DNA of 64,000 nucleotides from Hymenobacter plasmatis (GCF_020711255.1 NZ_JAJFAW010000020.1:1-64000); one strand, 5' to 3'; shown: positions 19,589-28,821, numbered from the stretch's first letter. A program made the numbers and translations. The notes: a model not told the origin generated them from the letters alone.

Positions 19589-19987
19589 TTAGTACACGTA
19601 GCACAGCACCTCGCCGCCCACGTTCTCGGTTTTGCACTCTTTCTCCGTCATCACACCCTTCGAGGTCGAGATGATGGCGACACCCAGGCCGCTGAGTACG
19701 CGGGGCAGGTTGTCGGCTGCCACGTACTGACGCAAACCGGGCGTCGAAACGCGCTGCAGTTTAGTGATGGCGGGAGCCTTGGTGGTCGGGTTATACTTCA
19801 GAGCAATTTTGATGGTGCCCTGAACCGATGAATCATCAAAGCGGTACGACTGTATGTAGCCCTTGTGGTAGAGCACCTTCGTGATTTCCTTTTTGATGTT
19901 GCTGGCCGGGATTTCTACCACCCGGTGGTTCGCCTTGATGGCGTTGCGCACCCGAGTCAGGTAGTCGGCAATGGGGTCAGTATTCAT
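19589..19987 (-). CDS. rpsH: 30S ribosomal protein S8
   Basis: A 132-residue S8 that binds the central domain of 16S rRNA. Marks are DPIADYLTRVRNAIKANHR and the C-terminal GVAIISTSKGVMTEKECKTENVGGEVLCYVY region. Unlike the usual arrangement, it does not directly follow rpsN: a 362-nt gap with a terminator and promoter-like boxes precedes it, so it appears to head a separate transcript. Confidence 0.98.
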   Translation of the reverse strand: MNTDPIADYLTRVRNAIKANHRVVEIPASNIKKEITKVLYHKGYIQSYRFDDSSVQGTIKIALKYNPTTKAPAITKLQRVSTPGLRQYVAADNLPRVLSGLGVAIISTSKGVMTEKECKTENVGGEVLCYVY

Positions 19988-20020
19988 TGAGTGTTAAATG
20001 CGTCCGCTTTTTTCGGAGCG

Positions 20021-20028
20021 CAAAGATA
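20021..20028 (-). promoter_or_regulatory. Second -7 box before rpsH
   Basis: The minus-strand TATCTTTG fully matches TAnnTTTG and ends 33 nt upstream of the rpsH ATG. No clear -33 TTTG is correctly placed, so it may be a weaker or alternative start to the promoter at 20160-20199. Confidence 0.45.
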
Positions 20029-20159
20029 AGAAAATTTCGCCGGGTGCCCAACGGGACCAACGAAATTTCGGTTAAGACTACTTGGCTTGCCCGGCGACGG
20101 TACAGCCAATGGTTTCTTTTGGCAACCTGCCAAATGGTTTGAGGCCTTCCTCAGGATTT

Positions 20160-20199
20160 GGGAGTGCAAAGGTAACGGAAAACGTGACACTTATGCAAG
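20160..20199 (-). promoter_or_regulatory. Promoter upstream of rpsH with shared 15-base word
   Basis: The minus-strand TACCTTTG (20167-20174) is followed by CACTCCC. A CTTG (20196-20199) lies 21 nt upstream of the -7 box as a partial -33 element. The 15-base word TACCTTTGCACTCCC is identical to that upstream of tRNA-Trp (45026-45040). Confidence 0.65.
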
Positions 20200-20295
20200 C
20201 GCGCTGCATAAATCGCTCTTAAACTTTCCACCTTATGCTCCACCCCCTACTATGAATATGGTGTAGTATGTGAACAGGCCTAAGCTTTGCACACA

Positions 20296-20325
20296 AAAAA
20301 GCCCCCAATCGCTTGGGGGCTTTTT
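20296..20325 (-). terminator. Terminator after rpsN
   Basis: A strong stem (AAAAAGCCCCCAA paired with TTGGGGGCTTTTT) with a 4-nt loop and T-runs on both strands lies 25 nt after the rpsN stop, inside what is normally one operon. Confidence 0.9.
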
Positions 20326-20349
20326 AAATTTAGCGAAAGCCTGACTGGA

Positions 20350-20619
20350 CTACCAGCTCGACTTGGTCACACCAGGAATTTTCCCGGCCAGCGCCATTTC
20401 GCGGAAACGCACGCGGCTGATGCCAAACTTACGCATGTAGCCGCGGGGACGGCCATCAATCATGTCGCGGTTGTGCAAGCGCACGGGCGAAGCATTCTTG
20501 GGTAGCTTGTCGAGACCTTCATAGTCGCCGGCAGCTTTCAGAGCCTTGCGCTTCTCAGCGTAGCGGGCCACGGTGGCAATGCGCTTGCGCTCCCGTGCTT
20601 TGATGGATTCTTTAGCCAT
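20350..20619 (-). CDS. rpsN: 30S ribosomal protein S14, zinc-free form
   Basis: An 89-residue S14. It has the long C- type pattern: [40 protein letters not shown] and [18 protein letters not shown]. There is no CxxC pair, so it is the zinc-independent type. It follows rplE by 12 nt and is followed by a strong terminator. Confidence 0.98.
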   Translation of the reverse strand: MAKESIKARERKRIATVARYAEKRKALKAAGDYEGLDKLPKNASPVRLHNRDMIDGRPRGYMRKFGISRVRFREMALAGKIPGVTKSSW

Positions 20620-20631
20620 GAGTCAGGGAGA

Positions 20632-21180
20632 TTATTTGTTAGCGTTTGCGAAAGGCATACCGAAAGCCTTGAGCAGTTCGTAGCTCTGCTCGTCGTTCTC
20701 GGCAGTGGTTACGAACGTAATGTCCATACCTGAGATGCCTTTAATTTTGTCAATCGAGATTTCGGGAAAGATGATTTGCTCCTTCACGCCGAGTGTGTAG
20801 TTGCCACGACCATCAAACCCTTTGTCGTTGATGCCTTTGAAGTCACGTACGCGGGGCAGGGCTACTGTCAGGAGACGGTCCATGAACTCGTACATTTTCT
20901 CGCCACGCAGGGTCACTTTAGCACCGATAGGCATGCCTTCACGGAGCTTAAAGTTTGACACCGAACGCTTAGCAATAGTCGCAATTGCTTTCTGACCGGT
21001 GATGGTCGTCAGCTCTTCTACACCATTGTCAACAAGCTTCTTGTCGGCAACAGCAGCACCAATACCGCGGTTGATGCAGATTTTGGTGATGCGCGGTACC
21101 TGCATAATGCTCTTGAACTGGAATTTCTCCTGGAGCGCGGGTACTACGTCTTTCTTATATATGTCTTTGAGACGGGCCAT
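20632..21180 (-). CDS. rplE: 50S ribosomal protein L5
   Basis: A 182-residue L5 that contacts 5S rRNA and P-site tRNA. Marks are [40 protein letters not shown] and the C-terminal [20 protein letters not shown]. It lies between rplX and rpsN. Confidence 0.98.
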   Translation of the reverse strand: MARLKDIYKKDVVPALQEKFQFKSIMQVPRITKICINRGIGAAVADKKLVDNGVEELTTITGQKAIATIAKRSVSNFKLREGMPIGAKVTLRGEKMYEFMDRLLTVALPRVRDFKGINDKGFDGRGNYTLGVKEQIIFPEISIDKIKGISGMDITFVTTAENDEQSYELLKAFGMPFANANK

Positions 21181-21195
21181 GATGCAGGGGGCTTA

Positions 21196-21540
21196 TTAAG
21201 CCGTTTTGGCAGAGGCGCGCTTGGCTTTTGCAGGCGCTGCAGCTGGAGCTGCGGCAGCTGCGGCGCCTTTGCGCACCCGCTCACCGGTGGTGGGGTTAAT
21301 AGCCTGCACGTTGCTCACGTGCATTGGCGCCTCCATCTTGGTGATGCCGCCCTGAGGCGATTTGGCGCTAGGCTTGTTGTGTTTCGTCACCAGGTTCAAA
21401 CCCTCCACGGTTACGCGCTGGGTCACCCGGTTTACCGACTTGATAACGCCGGTCTTGCCGCGCTCGTCGCCTGCAATCACCTTAACGGTGTCGCCCGACT
21501 TCACGTGCAGTTGTACGGGGGCTGCTTTTTTGATAGCCAT
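21196..21540 (-). CDS. rplX: 50S ribosomal protein L24 with Ala/Lys tail
   Basis: A 114-residue L24, an assembly initiator of the large subunit. The KOW motif is seen in SGDTVKVIAGDERGKTGVIK, followed by VEGLNLVTKHNKP. The usual zinc-free family core ends near residue 90; the last ~25 residues are a low-complexity Ala/Lys tail. It starts 3 nt after the rplN stop. Confidence 0.97.
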   Translation of the reverse strand: MAIKKAAPVQLHVKSGDTVKVIAGDERGKTGVIKSVNRVTQRVTVEGLNLVTKHNKPSAKSPQGGITKMEAPMHVSNVQAINPTTGERVRKGAAAAAAPAAAPAKAKRASAKTA

Positions 21541-21543
21541 AGC

Positions 21544-21912
21544 TTACAGTACTTCAGGGGCCAGCGATACAATTTTCATGAACTGACGCTCACGCAACTC
21601 ACGAGCTACTGGGCCGAAGATGCGCGTGCCGCGAGGCTCGTCGTTGTTGTTAAGCAACACGGCAGCGTTATCGTCGAATCGGATGTACGAACCGTCCTTA
21701 CGGCGTACTTCTTTCTTCACGCGAACAACTACGGCCTTGCTCACAGTGCCTTTCTTAGCGTTACCGGAAGGAATAGCCGACTTAATAGCTACTACAATCT
21801 TGTCGCCAACGCTGGCGTATTTCTTGCCCGTGCCACCCAAAACGCGGATGCAGAGGACTTCCTTAGCGCCGCTGTTATCGGCCACCGTCAGGCGGGATTC
21901 TTGCTGTATCAT
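21544..21912 (-). CDS. rplN: 50S ribosomal protein L14
   Basis: A 122-residue L14, the standard length. Marks are [40 protein letters not shown] and [20 protein letters not shown]. It lies between rpsQ and rplX. Confidence 0.98.
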   Translation of the reverse strand: MIQQESRLTVADNSGAKEVLCIRVLGGTGKKYASVGDKIVVAIKSAIPSGNAKKGTVSKAVVVRVKKEVRRKDGSYIRFDDNAAVLLNNNDEPRGTRIFGPVARELRERQFMKIVSLAPEVL

Positions 21913-21921
21913 CGAATTAGA

Positions 21922-22221
21922 TTATTTAGCGCGTTCAATAATTTCCACCAGGCGCCACCGCTTGGTCTTGCTCAGCGGACGGGTGCTCATGATGAGAACC
22001 GTATCGCCTTCGCCGCACTCGTTGTTCTCGTCGTGGGCGTGGAATTTCGTGGTTTTAGTCACGAACTTGCCGTACATGGGGTGCTTTTGTTTCTGCACCA
22101 CAGCTACGGTGATGGACTTGTCCATCTTGGAGCTCGTCACCTTGCCGGTGATTTCCTTGCGCATGTTGCGCGAGGCTTCAGCAGCAGCGGTTTGGTCTTG
22201 GGTTGTTACGTCGGTTGCCAT
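21922..22221 (-). CDS. rpsQ: 30S ribosomal protein S17
   Basis: A 99-residue S17 with OB-fold marks [20 protein letters not shown] and [21 protein letters not shown] short Thr/Ala-rich N-terminal extension precedes MRKEITGK. The upstream start is kept because it lies 5 nt after the rpmC stop; an internal ATG at 22164 is the alternative. Confidence 0.96.
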   Translation of the reverse strand: MATDVTTQDQTAAAEASRNMRKEITGKVTSSKMDKSITVAVVQKQKHPMYGKFVTKTTKFHAHDENNECGEGDTVLIMSTRPLSKTKRWRLVEIIERAK

Positions 22222-22226
22222 CGGAA

Positions 22227-22439
22227 TTAAGCGGGGTTAGAGGCCTGCTCGTTGTTCCGACGAGTCTGCTCGGTGAGCAAGCGGGCGACGTTTTTACGGT
22301 TGGCCTTGAGACGGGCAGGATTTTCCAGGGGCGAAATCGCGTGAGCGAAACGCAGCTGCTGGCCCTGGGCCTTCTCGGCGGTGAGTTGCTCTTTCAGCGC
22401 TTCAGCGGAAAGGCTTTTGTGGTCGGTCTTGTTTTTCAT
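22227..22439 (-). CDS. rpmC: 50S ribosomal protein L29
   Basis: A 70-residue helical-hairpin protein near the exit tunnel. It matches L29 in [20 protein letters not shown] and [19 protein letters not shown]. It starts 1 nt after the rplP stop. Confidence 0.95.
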   Translation of the reverse strand: MKNKTDHKSLSAEALKEQLTAEKAQGQQLRFAHAISPLENPARLKANRKNVARLLTEQTRRNNEQASNPA

Positions 22440-22440
22440 C

Positions 22441-22866
22441 TTAAGCGGCGTCCGTATAGTCGCGGCGAACCACGAATGAAGTACGAACCGGCAGCTTCTG
22501 AGCCGCGAGACGCAGCGACTCTTTAGCTACTTCCAGCGATACGCCGTCCGACTCGAACATGATTTGACCCGGTTTCACGCAGGCTACCCAATACTCGGGC
22601 GAACCTTTACCCTTACCCATCCGCACTTCAGCAGGCTTCTTGGTAATAGGTTTGTCGGGGAAAATGCGAATCCATACTTGCCCTTCGCGTTTCATGGCGC
22701 GGGTCATGGCAATACGAGCAGCCTCAATTTGGCGAGCCGTAATCCAAGACACTTCCAGCGACTTGATAGCGAACGAACCGAAGTCTATGGAGCTGCCGCG
22801 GTAGGCGAGGCCTGTTACGCGACCCTTTTGCATCTTGCGATACTTGGTCCTTTTCGGTTGTAACAT
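22441..22866 (-). CDS. rplP: 50S ribosomal protein L16
   Basis: A 141-residue L16, close to the A-site tRNA. Marks are [39 protein letters not shown] and [20 protein letters not shown]. It follows rpsC after a 104-nt spacer with a hairpin. Confidence 0.98.
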   Translation of the reverse strand: MLQPKRTKYRKMQKGRVTGLAYRGSSIDFGSFAIKSLEVSWITARQIEAARIAMTRAMKREGQVWIRIFPDKPITKKPAEVRMGKGKGSPEYWVACVKPGQIMFESDGVSLEVAKESLRLAAQKLPVRTSFVVRRDYTDAA

Positions 22867-22915
22867 TTGAGTTTATTAAAAGAGATTTTCTAAAAGGAAT
22901 TGAGCGAACAGTCGA

Positions 22916-22958
22916 ACATTTCACTTCGTTCACCCACTGTGCAAACGAAGTGAAATGT
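22916..22958. repeat. 15-bp perfect hairpin between rpsC and rplP
   Basis: 22916-22930 pairs perfectly with 22944-22958 (ACATTTCACTTCGTT and its complement), with a 13-nt loop. It lies directly after the rpsC stop and has no T-run. Confidence 0.85.
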
Positions 22959-22970
22959 CTTTGACTTATT

Positions 22971-23846
22971 CTAGCGGCGCGGGCCGCGAGCGGCACCGGC
23001 TCCACCACCAGCGGCGGGGCCATTGCGACGGGGACCAGTGTTGTCGCCAGCGCCACGGGGGGCACGGTCGCCTCCTCCAGCGTTGCCACGACCAGCACCA
23101 CCATCACGACGCGGGCCACGGTCGCCTTCACGACGCTCGCCACGGGGGCCACGGTCGTCACGACGTCCGCCGGCATCGCCACCGGGGTTGGTGAGTTGCT
23201 GGTTGGGCGAGAGGTCAGGCTTGCCGAACACTTCACCGCGCATTACCCACACCTTGATGCCGATTTTGCCATACACGGTCTGAGCTTCTGACAAAGCGTA
23301 GTCGATATCGGCGCGCAGCGTGTGCAGCGGCGTACGACCTTCTTTGTACTGCTCCGAACGGGCAATCTCAGCACCGCCGAGACGGCCACCGCACTGAATC
23401 TTGATGCCTTCGGCACCAACACGCATAGCAGCCTGAATCGACATTTTCATGGCGCGACGGAAGGAGATACGAGCGGCCAACTGCTGGGCAATGCTCTCGC
23501 CTACCAGCTTGGCATCCAACTCCGGACGCTTAATTTCGAAGATGTTGATTTGAACGTCTTTGCTGGTGATTTGCTTCAGCTCGTCCTTAATCTTGTCAAC
23601 CTCCTGGCCGCCTTTACCAATTACCACACCCGGACGAGCCGTGTTGATGGTGATGGTGATGCGCTTCAGGGTGCGCTCAATCACAATGCGGCTGATGCCA
23701 CCTTTCTGAATACGAGCGTTGATGTACTTGCGGATTTTTTCGTCCTCCACCAATTTCTCGGCGAAGTCCTTGCCGCCGTACCAGTTGGAGTCCCAGCCTT
23801 TGATTACTCCCAAGCGGAAGCCAACCGGATTTACTTTCTGTCCCAT
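22971..23846 (-). CDS. rpsC: 30S ribosomal protein S3 with RG-rich C-terminal extension
   Basis: Residues 1-212 are canonical S3: [20 protein letters not shown], the KH domain [20 protein letters not shown], and the C-terminal domain ending [21 protein letters not shown]3 helps form the mRNA entry channel. The protein then continues for about 75 residues of almost only Gly, Arg, Asp, Pro and Ala (for example [20 protein letters not shown]). This tail should be disordered and strongly RNA-binding-like. Its codon pattern is continuous with the body and no frameshift is seen. Confidence 0.97.
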   Translation of the reverse strand: MGQKVNPVGFRLGVIKGWDSNWYGGKDFAEKLVEDEKIRKYINARIQKGGISRIVIERTLKRITITINTARPGVVIGKGGQEVDKIKDELKQITSKDVQINIFEIKRPELDAKLVGESIAQQLAARISFRRAMKMSIQAAMRVGAEGIKIQCGGRLGGAEIARSEQYKEGRTPLHTLRADIDYALSEAQTVYGKIGIKVWVMRGEVFGKPDLSPNQQLTNPGGDAGGRRDDRGPRGERREGDRGPRRDGGAGRGNAGGGDRAPRGAGDNTGPRRNGPAAGGGAGAARGPRR

Positions 23847-23852
23847 ATTAAA

Positions 23853-24275
23853 TTAGGATTTGGCGTCGGCCTTAGGGTTTTCGGTAGTACCAACTTGCTT
23901 AGCGTGCTCGGTGGTTTTCTTGCCAAGCTTCTCCACTTTCGTGTCGATTTTCAGCGTCACGTGGTTGCTGCGCTTGCGGATGCGGTGACCGCGACCCTGA
24001 GGGGCGGGGCGCAGGCGCTTCAGCTGACGTCCTTCGTCCACGAAGATTTCGCTGATGTAGAGGTTTGCGTCCTCAATCCGCTCTTCTTCGTTGTGCTGCT
24101 GCCAGTTGGCCAAGGCCGAAAGGAGCAGTTTCTCAATCTTCTCGGCGCCGATGTTGGCTTCGAAGCGCAACAGCCCGAGGGCCTGAGTCACTTTCTTGCC
24201 GCGCACGAGGTCGGCCACCAAACGCATCTTGCGAGGCGAGGTCGGCACATTGCGGAGTTTTGCTACTGCTTCCAT
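23853..24275 (-). CDS. rplV: 50S ribosomal protein L22
   Basis: A 140-residue L22 that lines the exit tunnel. The ATG at 24275 ([20 protein letters not shown]) is chosen because it falls 1 nt after the rpsS stop; a longer frame from 24335 would overlap rpsS by about 60 nt. Family marks include [15 protein letters not shown] and [19 protein letters not shown]. The C-terminal ~30 residues are a charged tail. Confidence 0.97.
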   Translation of the reverse strand: MEAVAKLRNVPTSPRKMRLVADLVRGKKVTQALGLLRFEANIGAEKIEKLLLSALANWQQHNEEERIEDANLYISEIFVDEGRQLKRLRPAPQGRGHRIRKRSNHVTLKIDTKVEKLGKKTTEHAKQVGTTENPKADAKS

Positions 24276-24276
24276 C

Positions 24277-24555
24277 TTAGCGCTTGCCTTTATCTTTTTT
24301 GGCGACGTGACCACGGAAGTTACGCGTCGGGGCAAATTCGCCCAACTTGTGCCCTACCATGTTCTCGGTCACATACACCGGGATGAACTTATTGCCGTTG
24401 TGAACAGCGAACGTGTGGCCAACGAAATCCGGGGAAATCATCGAGCGGCGCGACCAGGTCTTTACCACCGATTTCTTACCAGCCGTTTCGAGTGCCGTGA
24501 CTTTCTTTTCCAGCCGGAAGTCAATGTACGGCCCTTTTTTGAGTGAACGTGCCAT
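24277..24555 (-). CDS. rpsS: 30S ribosomal protein S19
   Basis: A 92-residue S19 of the small-subunit head. Marks are [39 protein letters not shown] and [18 protein letters not shown]. It starts 3 nt after the rplB stop. Confidence 0.98.
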   Translation of the reverse strand: MARSLKKGPYIDFRLEKKVTALETAGKKSVVKTWSRRSMISPDFVGHTFAVHNGNKFIPVYVTENMVGHKLGEFAPTRNFRGHVAKKDKGKR

Positions 24556-24558
24556 ATA

Positions 24559-25386
24559 TTACTTCTTGCCTTTGCGGCTCACAATCAGGTTCTCCGAATA
24601 CTTATTCTTGTTACGGGTCTTCTGGCCCTTAGCCAAAATGCCGTTACGGCTACGCGGGTGACCACCCGACGATTTGCCTTCGCCACCACCCATGGGGTGG
24701 TCGACAGGGTTCATGGCTACACCACGAACGCGAGGACGACGACCAGCCCAACGATTCCGGCCGGCTTTGCCCATGCGGACGTTCATGTGGTCACCATTTG
24801 AAACGGTACCAACCGTGGCCATGCAGGTAACGAGTACCATGCGCATTTCGCCGGAAGGCAATTTCAAAGTAGCATACTTCTCTTCGCGAGCAACCAGCTG
24901 TGCGTACGTGCCGGCCGAACGGGCCATGGCCGCACCCTGGCCGGGCTGCAACTCGATGTTGTGGAGGATGGTACCAAGGGGGATTTCGCGGAGCAGCAAC
25001 GTGTTGCCAACTTCGGGAGCTACACCAGGACCCGACACTACCGTCGTGCCTACCGTCATGCCGGCGGGCGCGATGATGTAGCGCTTCTCGCCATCAGCGT
25101 AGCTGAGCAGGGCGATGCGGGCGGTACGGTTTGGGTCATACTCGATGGTCTTCACGGTAGCCGGAACACCGGCTTTATCGCGCTTGAAGTCCACGATACG
25201 ATACTGGGTTTTATGACCACCGCCGATGTAGCGGTTAGACATTTTACCGGAAGAGTTCCGGCCACCCGATTTCGAGAGGGAAGTCATCAATGACTTCTCC
25301 GGGGTCGACGAGGTAATCTCGTCGAACGCCGGCGCAACGCGGAAACGTTGCCCTGGGCTGGTTGGTCTGAGTTTTTTAAGTGCCAT
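24559..25386 (-). CDS. rplB: 50S ribosomal protein L2
   Basis: A 275-residue L2, needed for subunit association and peptidyl transfer. Marks are [20 protein letters not shown] and the conserved C-terminal [20 protein letters not shown], which holds the functionally important His. It follows rplW by 52 nt. Confidence 0.98.
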   Translation of the reverse strand: MALKKLRPTSPGQRFRVAPAFDEITSSTPEKSLMTSLSKSGGRNSSGKMSNRYIGGGHKTQYRIVDFKRDKAGVPATVKTIEYDPNRTARIALLSYADGEKRYIIAPAGMTVGTTVVSGPGVAPEVGNTLLLREIPLGTILHNIELQPGQGAAMARSAGTYAQLVAREEKYATLKLPSGEMRMVLVTCMATVGTVSNGDHMNVRMGKAGRNRWAGRRPRVRGVAMNPVDHPMGGGEGKSSGGHPRSRNGILAKGQKTRNKNKYSENLIVSRKGKK

Positions 25387-25438
25387 TACTAGCTAGTTGT
25401 GCTTTTGCGGCGAAAAAATTTGAGGCGAAGCTTGCGGC

Positions 25439-25726
25439 CTAGAGGTTGCCGTAGAAGTCGATTACGTCGCCTTCTTTCACGGCTACAATGGCTTTCTTGC
25501 CGTGAGCACGACGACCGGAAACCTGGCCGCCTTTGGTGCCTTTCGACTTCATTTTGCCTATAGTGCGCATCGTGTTGATTTCGGTCACGGTCACGCCATA
25601 CAGCGTTTCGATGTCCTTCTTGATTTGCACTTTGTTGGCCGTGCGCTCCACTTCAAAAGTGTAGCGACCTTTTTCGTTGAGGCCGGTGGCCTTTTCGGTC
25701 ACGATGGGGCGTTTCAGCGTGCTCAT
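25439..25726 (-). CDS. rplW: 50S ribosomal protein L23
   Basis: A 95-residue L23, the docking site for trigger factor and SRP at the exit tunnel. Marks are LKRPIVTEKATGLNEKGRYT and NKVQIKKDIETLYGVTVTEI. Its start overlaps the rplD stop by 1 nt, implying translational coupling. Confidence 0.97.
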   Translation of the reverse strand: MSTLKRPIVTEKATGLNEKGRYTFEVERTANKVQIKKDIETLYGVTVTEINTMRTIGKMKSKGTKGGQVSGRRAHGKKAIVAVKEGDVIDFYGNL

Positions 25727-26364
25727 TATTCGGCGGTGCTATAGAGTTCAACCAATGAAGCCATGCCGTCTTCCGAAATCAGCAGCGTGTCCGTGTTCAG
25801 CAGGTCGTGGGTGTTGAGGCCGATAGGCGTCGACACAGTCACTTTCTGCAGGTTACGGGCGCTGAGAACAACGTTCTTGTTTACCTCACCGGTAACAAGC
25901 ATGGTCTTTTTGCCATTGTTCAGCTTGAGGCCGTCCAGGATGGCGAGGAAGTCCTTGGTGCGTGGAGCATCCATGGCAATGTTCTCCACGAGGGATATTT
26001 TGCCATCTTTAGCCAAGCTCGACAGAGCCGAGAGGCGAGCTACACGCTTAGTCTTCTTGTTCAGCTTGAAGCCGTAGTCGCGGGGCTGAGGACCGAACAT
26101 CCGGCCACCACCTACGAACACACCCGACTTCATGCTGCCGGCGCGGGCACCGCCCGTACCTTTTTGTTTCTTGAGCTTCTTCGTGGTGCCATGCACCTCG
26201 TTGCGCTGCTTGGACTTGTGCGTGCCTTGGCGTTGGTTGGCCAAGTACTGCTTCACGTCCAGATACATCACGTGCTCGTTTACTTCGAGACCGAAGATGG
26301 CGTCAGACAGGGTCACCTTGCGGCCGGTGTCTTCGCCTTTGAGGCTATAAACTGAGAGTTCCAT
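25726..26364 (-). CDS. rplD: 50S ribosomal protein L4
   Basis: A 212-residue L4. The central rRNA-binding loop is seen in KQKGTGGARAGSMKSGVFVG followed by GRMFGPQPRDYGFKLNKK. In E. coli, L4 also autoregulates the S10 operon; whether that applies here is unknown. It follows rplC by 8 nt. Confidence 0.97.
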   Translation of the reverse strand: MELSVYSLKGEDTGRKVTLSDAIFGLEVNEHVMYLDVKQYLANQRQGTHKSKQRNEVHGTTKKLKKQKGTGGARAGSMKSGVFVGGGRMFGPQPRDYGFKLNKKTKRVARLSALSSLAKDGKISLVENIAMDAPRTKDFLAILDGLKLNNGKKTMLVTGEVNKNVVLSARNLQKVTVSTPIGLNTHDLLNTDTLLISEDGMASLVELYSTAE

Positions 26365-26372
26365 CGTATCGT

Positions 26373-26993
26373 CTATTTCTCGATTACCACGTAAGAATTC
26401 TTAGCACCGGGAATCGAGCCGCTCACCAGAATCAGGTTCTTGTCGCCTACTACGCGCATCACCTTCAGGTTCTGCACCTTCACGCGGTCATTGCCCATCC
26501 GGCCACCCATGCGCATTCCTTTGAATACGCGCGAAGGCCAAGAGCAAGCACCGATAGAACCGGGGTGACGCAGGCGGTTGTGCTGACCGTGGGTCTGGCC
26601 ACCAACACCCTGGAAGTTGTAACGCTTTACAACGCCCTGGAAACCCTTGCCTTTAGAAGTGCCAACTACGTCAACAAACTCGCCTTCCTCAAAAAGGGTA
26701 GCGTCGATGGTTGCGCCAGCGGCGTAGGTCGATTCGGCATCGAGGCGGAATTCAACCAATTTTTTCTTGGGGGTAGTACCGGCTTTAGCGAAGTGACCTA
26801 CCAATGCTTTGGTGGTGTTCTTGGCTTTTTTCTCGCCGTACCCAATTTGAATGGCGGTGTAGCCGTCATTCGCGATAGTCTTAACCTGCGTCACTACGCA
26901 CGGACCCGCTTCGATGAGCGTACAGGGAATGTTTTTCCCATCCGGAGTGAAGAGGCTTGTCATACCGATTTTCTTACCGATGATGCCAGGCAT
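26373..26993 (-). CDS. rplC: 50S ribosomal protein L3
   Basis: A 206-residue L3, an early assembly protein near the peptidyl transferase centre. The start [15 protein letters not shown] (ATG at 26993) is preferred over an in-frame start eight codons upstream. The loop [20 protein letters not shown] is typical. It heads the S10-type operon here because rpsJ, normally directly before it, lies 1.5 kb upstream beyond an inserted gene. A promoter lies at 27049-27088. Confidence 0.97.
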   Translation of the reverse strand: MPGIIGKKIGMTSLFTPDGKNIPCTLIEAGPCVVTQVKTIANDGYTAIQIGYGEKKAKNTTKALVGHFAKAGTTPKKKLVEFRLDAESTYAAGATIDATLFEEGEFVDVVGTSKGKGFQGVVKRYNFQGVGGQTHGQHNRLRHPGSIGACSWPSRVFKGMRMGGRMGNDRVKVQNLKVMRVVGDKNLILVSGSIPGAKNSYVVIEK

Positions 26994-27048
26994 TCTGTTA
27001 TTGATTAAATGACACAAAAAGAAAACGACCGAATGCCGTTTTCGCTAA

Positions 27049-27088
27049 GGGAGTGCAAAGATAGGAAAAAAGGCTCGGGAATCACAAC
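27049..27088 (-). promoter_or_regulatory. Promoter of the rplC-rpsN operon
   Basis: The minus-strand TATCTTTG (27056-27063) is followed by CACTCCC. A GTTG (27085-27088) 21 nt upstream of the -7 box serves as a -33-like element. It lies between the inserted membrane-protein gene and rplC, so the S10 block has its own start. The 15-base word differs by one base from those at 20160 and 45026. Confidence 0.7.
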
Positions 27089-27151
27089 CACACTTAGAAA
27101 TATTTTCTAGGTGAGGCTGTTAGCTAACTATTGGGTCAGCCTTTTTCCATG

Positions 27152-28420
27152 TCAAGCCGGTAGCCATCGGGGGTCCTCCTCACTTGTAGGAAGGGAGCCC
27201 TGTAAGGCTAAGAGAAGGAAGAACACTACATAGGCTAGCCCAATCTGAGTTTCCAAGGTGTATTCAACCAGGAATGAGAGGGCAATGCTGATATATTGAG
27301 CTAACAACAAGGGAGCATATTTCCGGCGAGCCCACCACGCCGGGTAGAAGATGCCCAAACAGAATACTAGCAGACCCAATATACCGTAAGCTGCTAAATT
27401 GTATAGATATTGGTTGTGGGGCTGTATGTAATACTCAGGAGTTAGCTCAGGATATAAAATGGCGTAGCGCTTCGCCATCTCAGTTTTGAGGTCTGGCTTC
27501 CCCACTCCTACTAGCTTATTATCCTTCCATACCGCTAAGGCCACTTTATATGAGTATACGCGTGAGGAAATGGAGTATGTCTTACCAACCGAGCTGCGGT
27601 TGACGCTGCTCACATCGTCTTGCGTATTAAATATCTTATTGCGGAAAGTCGGTAAAGCAATAAAGCTAATTGCGGGCAGCAGCAGCAGCACTACCGCTAG
27701 CGTAGCTGCTCGCTTCCACTGATTGGCGCGGGTTATAAGACGCAGCACAGCCAGCCCACCAAGGACGTAAAATGTCATTTCTCCGCTCCGTACTGCCAAC
27801 AAATGAAGAAAAAGAGCGAGAAACGTTATGGCTACAATCAACCAAGGGCGCCAAAGCGGTAGAATGGCTTTGTGTAATATTAAAAGGACCCCAGCTGCAA
27901 TTGCCAATGTAATAATTAGGCTGAAGCGGATATGGTCCGGCTCGGTTGGCATCACCTTCGAGTGCAGATACATCTCGTTTATTTCGCCAACATTCATTAG
28001 ATAATTGATTGTAGCCCCTAATGCTGCTATCGTTGTTATGGCTATTAGAATAAGCCAAAGAGCCCGCAGGTACCGTGCTGGTAGTGCCGGCAGCAACCAG
28101 AACCCTACCACCAGTGCCAAGAAAGGCAATTGGAGCACCATGTCTTTCCCAAACTCATCATAATTGGAAGCATCGGTATTCAATCCCTGAACCAAGTGAA
28201 GTAGAAACACCAAAAACAAGCTTCCAAACACCGGCCATTCGTCCCAATTAGCTATTCGACGGTACACCCCCGCATATATTAGCCCGGTGAGTGCGATACC
28301 AGCCATGCCGATGCTGGGCAAGATGCGAAACCAATGGGCAATGAAAATGCCAATGATAATGCAAATACAGAAGAACATAGCTGCCCGGTGCAAACGGGCT
28401 TGAGTGAAAACAGATTGCAT
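27152..28420 (-). CDS. O-antigen ligase-like membrane protein inserted between rpsJ and rplC
   Basis: A 422-residue polytopic protein with about ten or more hydrophobic segments. Near residue 330 it has QPHNQYLYNLAAYGILGLLVF (the conserved H-N-x-Y-L pattern of the Wzy_C/O-antigen ligase family), preceded by a periplasmic loop containing VGVGKPDLKTEM. Such proteins ligate or polymerise surface glycans. The ATG at 28420 is chosen because the longer GTG-initiated frame (28465) starts inside the rpsJ terminator hairpin. By eye the gene is more AT-rich than the ribosomal genes around it, suggesting later insertion. No -7 box is obvious before it. Confidence 0.82.
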   Translation of the reverse strand: MQSVFTQARLHRAAMFFCICIIIGIFIAHWFRILPSIGMAGIALTGLIYAGVYRRIANWDEWPVFGSLFLVFLLHLVQGLNTDASNYDEFGKDMVLQLPFLALVVGFWLLPALPARYLRALWLILIAITTIAALGATINYLMNVGEINEMYLHSKVMPTEPDHIRFSLIITLAIAAGVLLILHKAILPLWRPWLIVAITFLALFLHLLAVRSGEMTFYVLGGLAVLRLITRANQWKRAATLAVVLLLLPAISFIALPTFRNKIFNTQDDVSSVNRSSVGKTYSISSRVYSYKVALAVWKDNKLVGVGKPDLKTEMAKRYAILYPELTPEYYIQPHNQYLYNLAAYGILGLLVFCLGIFYPAWWARRKYAPLLLAQYISIALSFLVEYTLETQIGLAYVVFFLLLALQGSLPTSEEDPRWLPA

Positions 28421-28450
28421 GTAGGGATTGTAGTACTGCCGCAAGTTCCA

Positions 28451-28494
28451 AAGAAAAAGCCCCACCGCGACGAATCGCAGTGGGGCTTTTCTTA
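28451..28494 (-). terminator. Terminator after rpsJ
   Basis: A long near-perfect stem (AAGAAAAGCCCCAC-type arms) with T-rich flanks on both strands lies 22 nt after the rpsJ stop and closes the str operon. Confidence 0.9.
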
Positions 28495-28515
28495 ATTAAG
28501 ACTGAAATCGAATCC

Positions 28516-28821
28516 TCAGACTTTGATTTCTACGTCAACACCGCTGGGCAATTCCAGCTTCATCAGGGCATCTACCGTCTTCGACGAAGTCGAGAAGATG
28601 TCCACGAGGCGCTTGTAGGTGCAAAGCTGGAACTGCTCCCGGCTCTTCTTGTTCACGTGGGGCGAGCGCAACACGGTGAACTTCTCTTTTTGGGTCGGCA
28701 AAGGAATCGGACCGCTAACGATGGCACCGGTGGCCTTCACTGCTTTCACGATTTTCTCGGCCGATTTGTCTACGAGGTTGTGGTCGTAGGACTTCAGCTT
28801 AATACGGATTTTCTGGTTCAT
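28516..28821 (-). CDS. rpsJ: 30S ribosomal protein S10
   Basis: A 101-residue S10, which also partners NusB in antitermination. Marks are [40 protein letters not shown] and [15 protein letters not shown]. It follows fusA by 39 nt and is followed by a terminator and the inserted membrane-protein gene rather than by rplC. Confidence 0.98.
   Translation of the reverse strand: MNQKIRIKLKSYDHNLVDKSAEKIVKAVKATGAIVSGPIPLPTQKEKFTVLRSPHVNKKSREQFQLCTYKRLVDIFSTSSKTVDALMKLELPSGVDVEIKV

Larger units (their letters stand above)
19988..20349. other. Regulatory gap between rpsN and rpsH
   Basis: This 362-base stretch has no gene. It holds a strong terminator at the rpsN side, a promoter with both -7 and -33-like parts (20160-20199) and a second -7 box TATCTTTG (20021-20028) 33 nt before rpsH. 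It therefore splits the spc operon into two transcription units. Confidence 0.7.

Noticed and set aside
28421..28465. GTG start at 28465 for the inserted O-antigen-ligase-like gene
   Set aside because: This start falls inside the rpsJ terminator hairpin; the ATG at 28420 starts just before the hydrophobic part.
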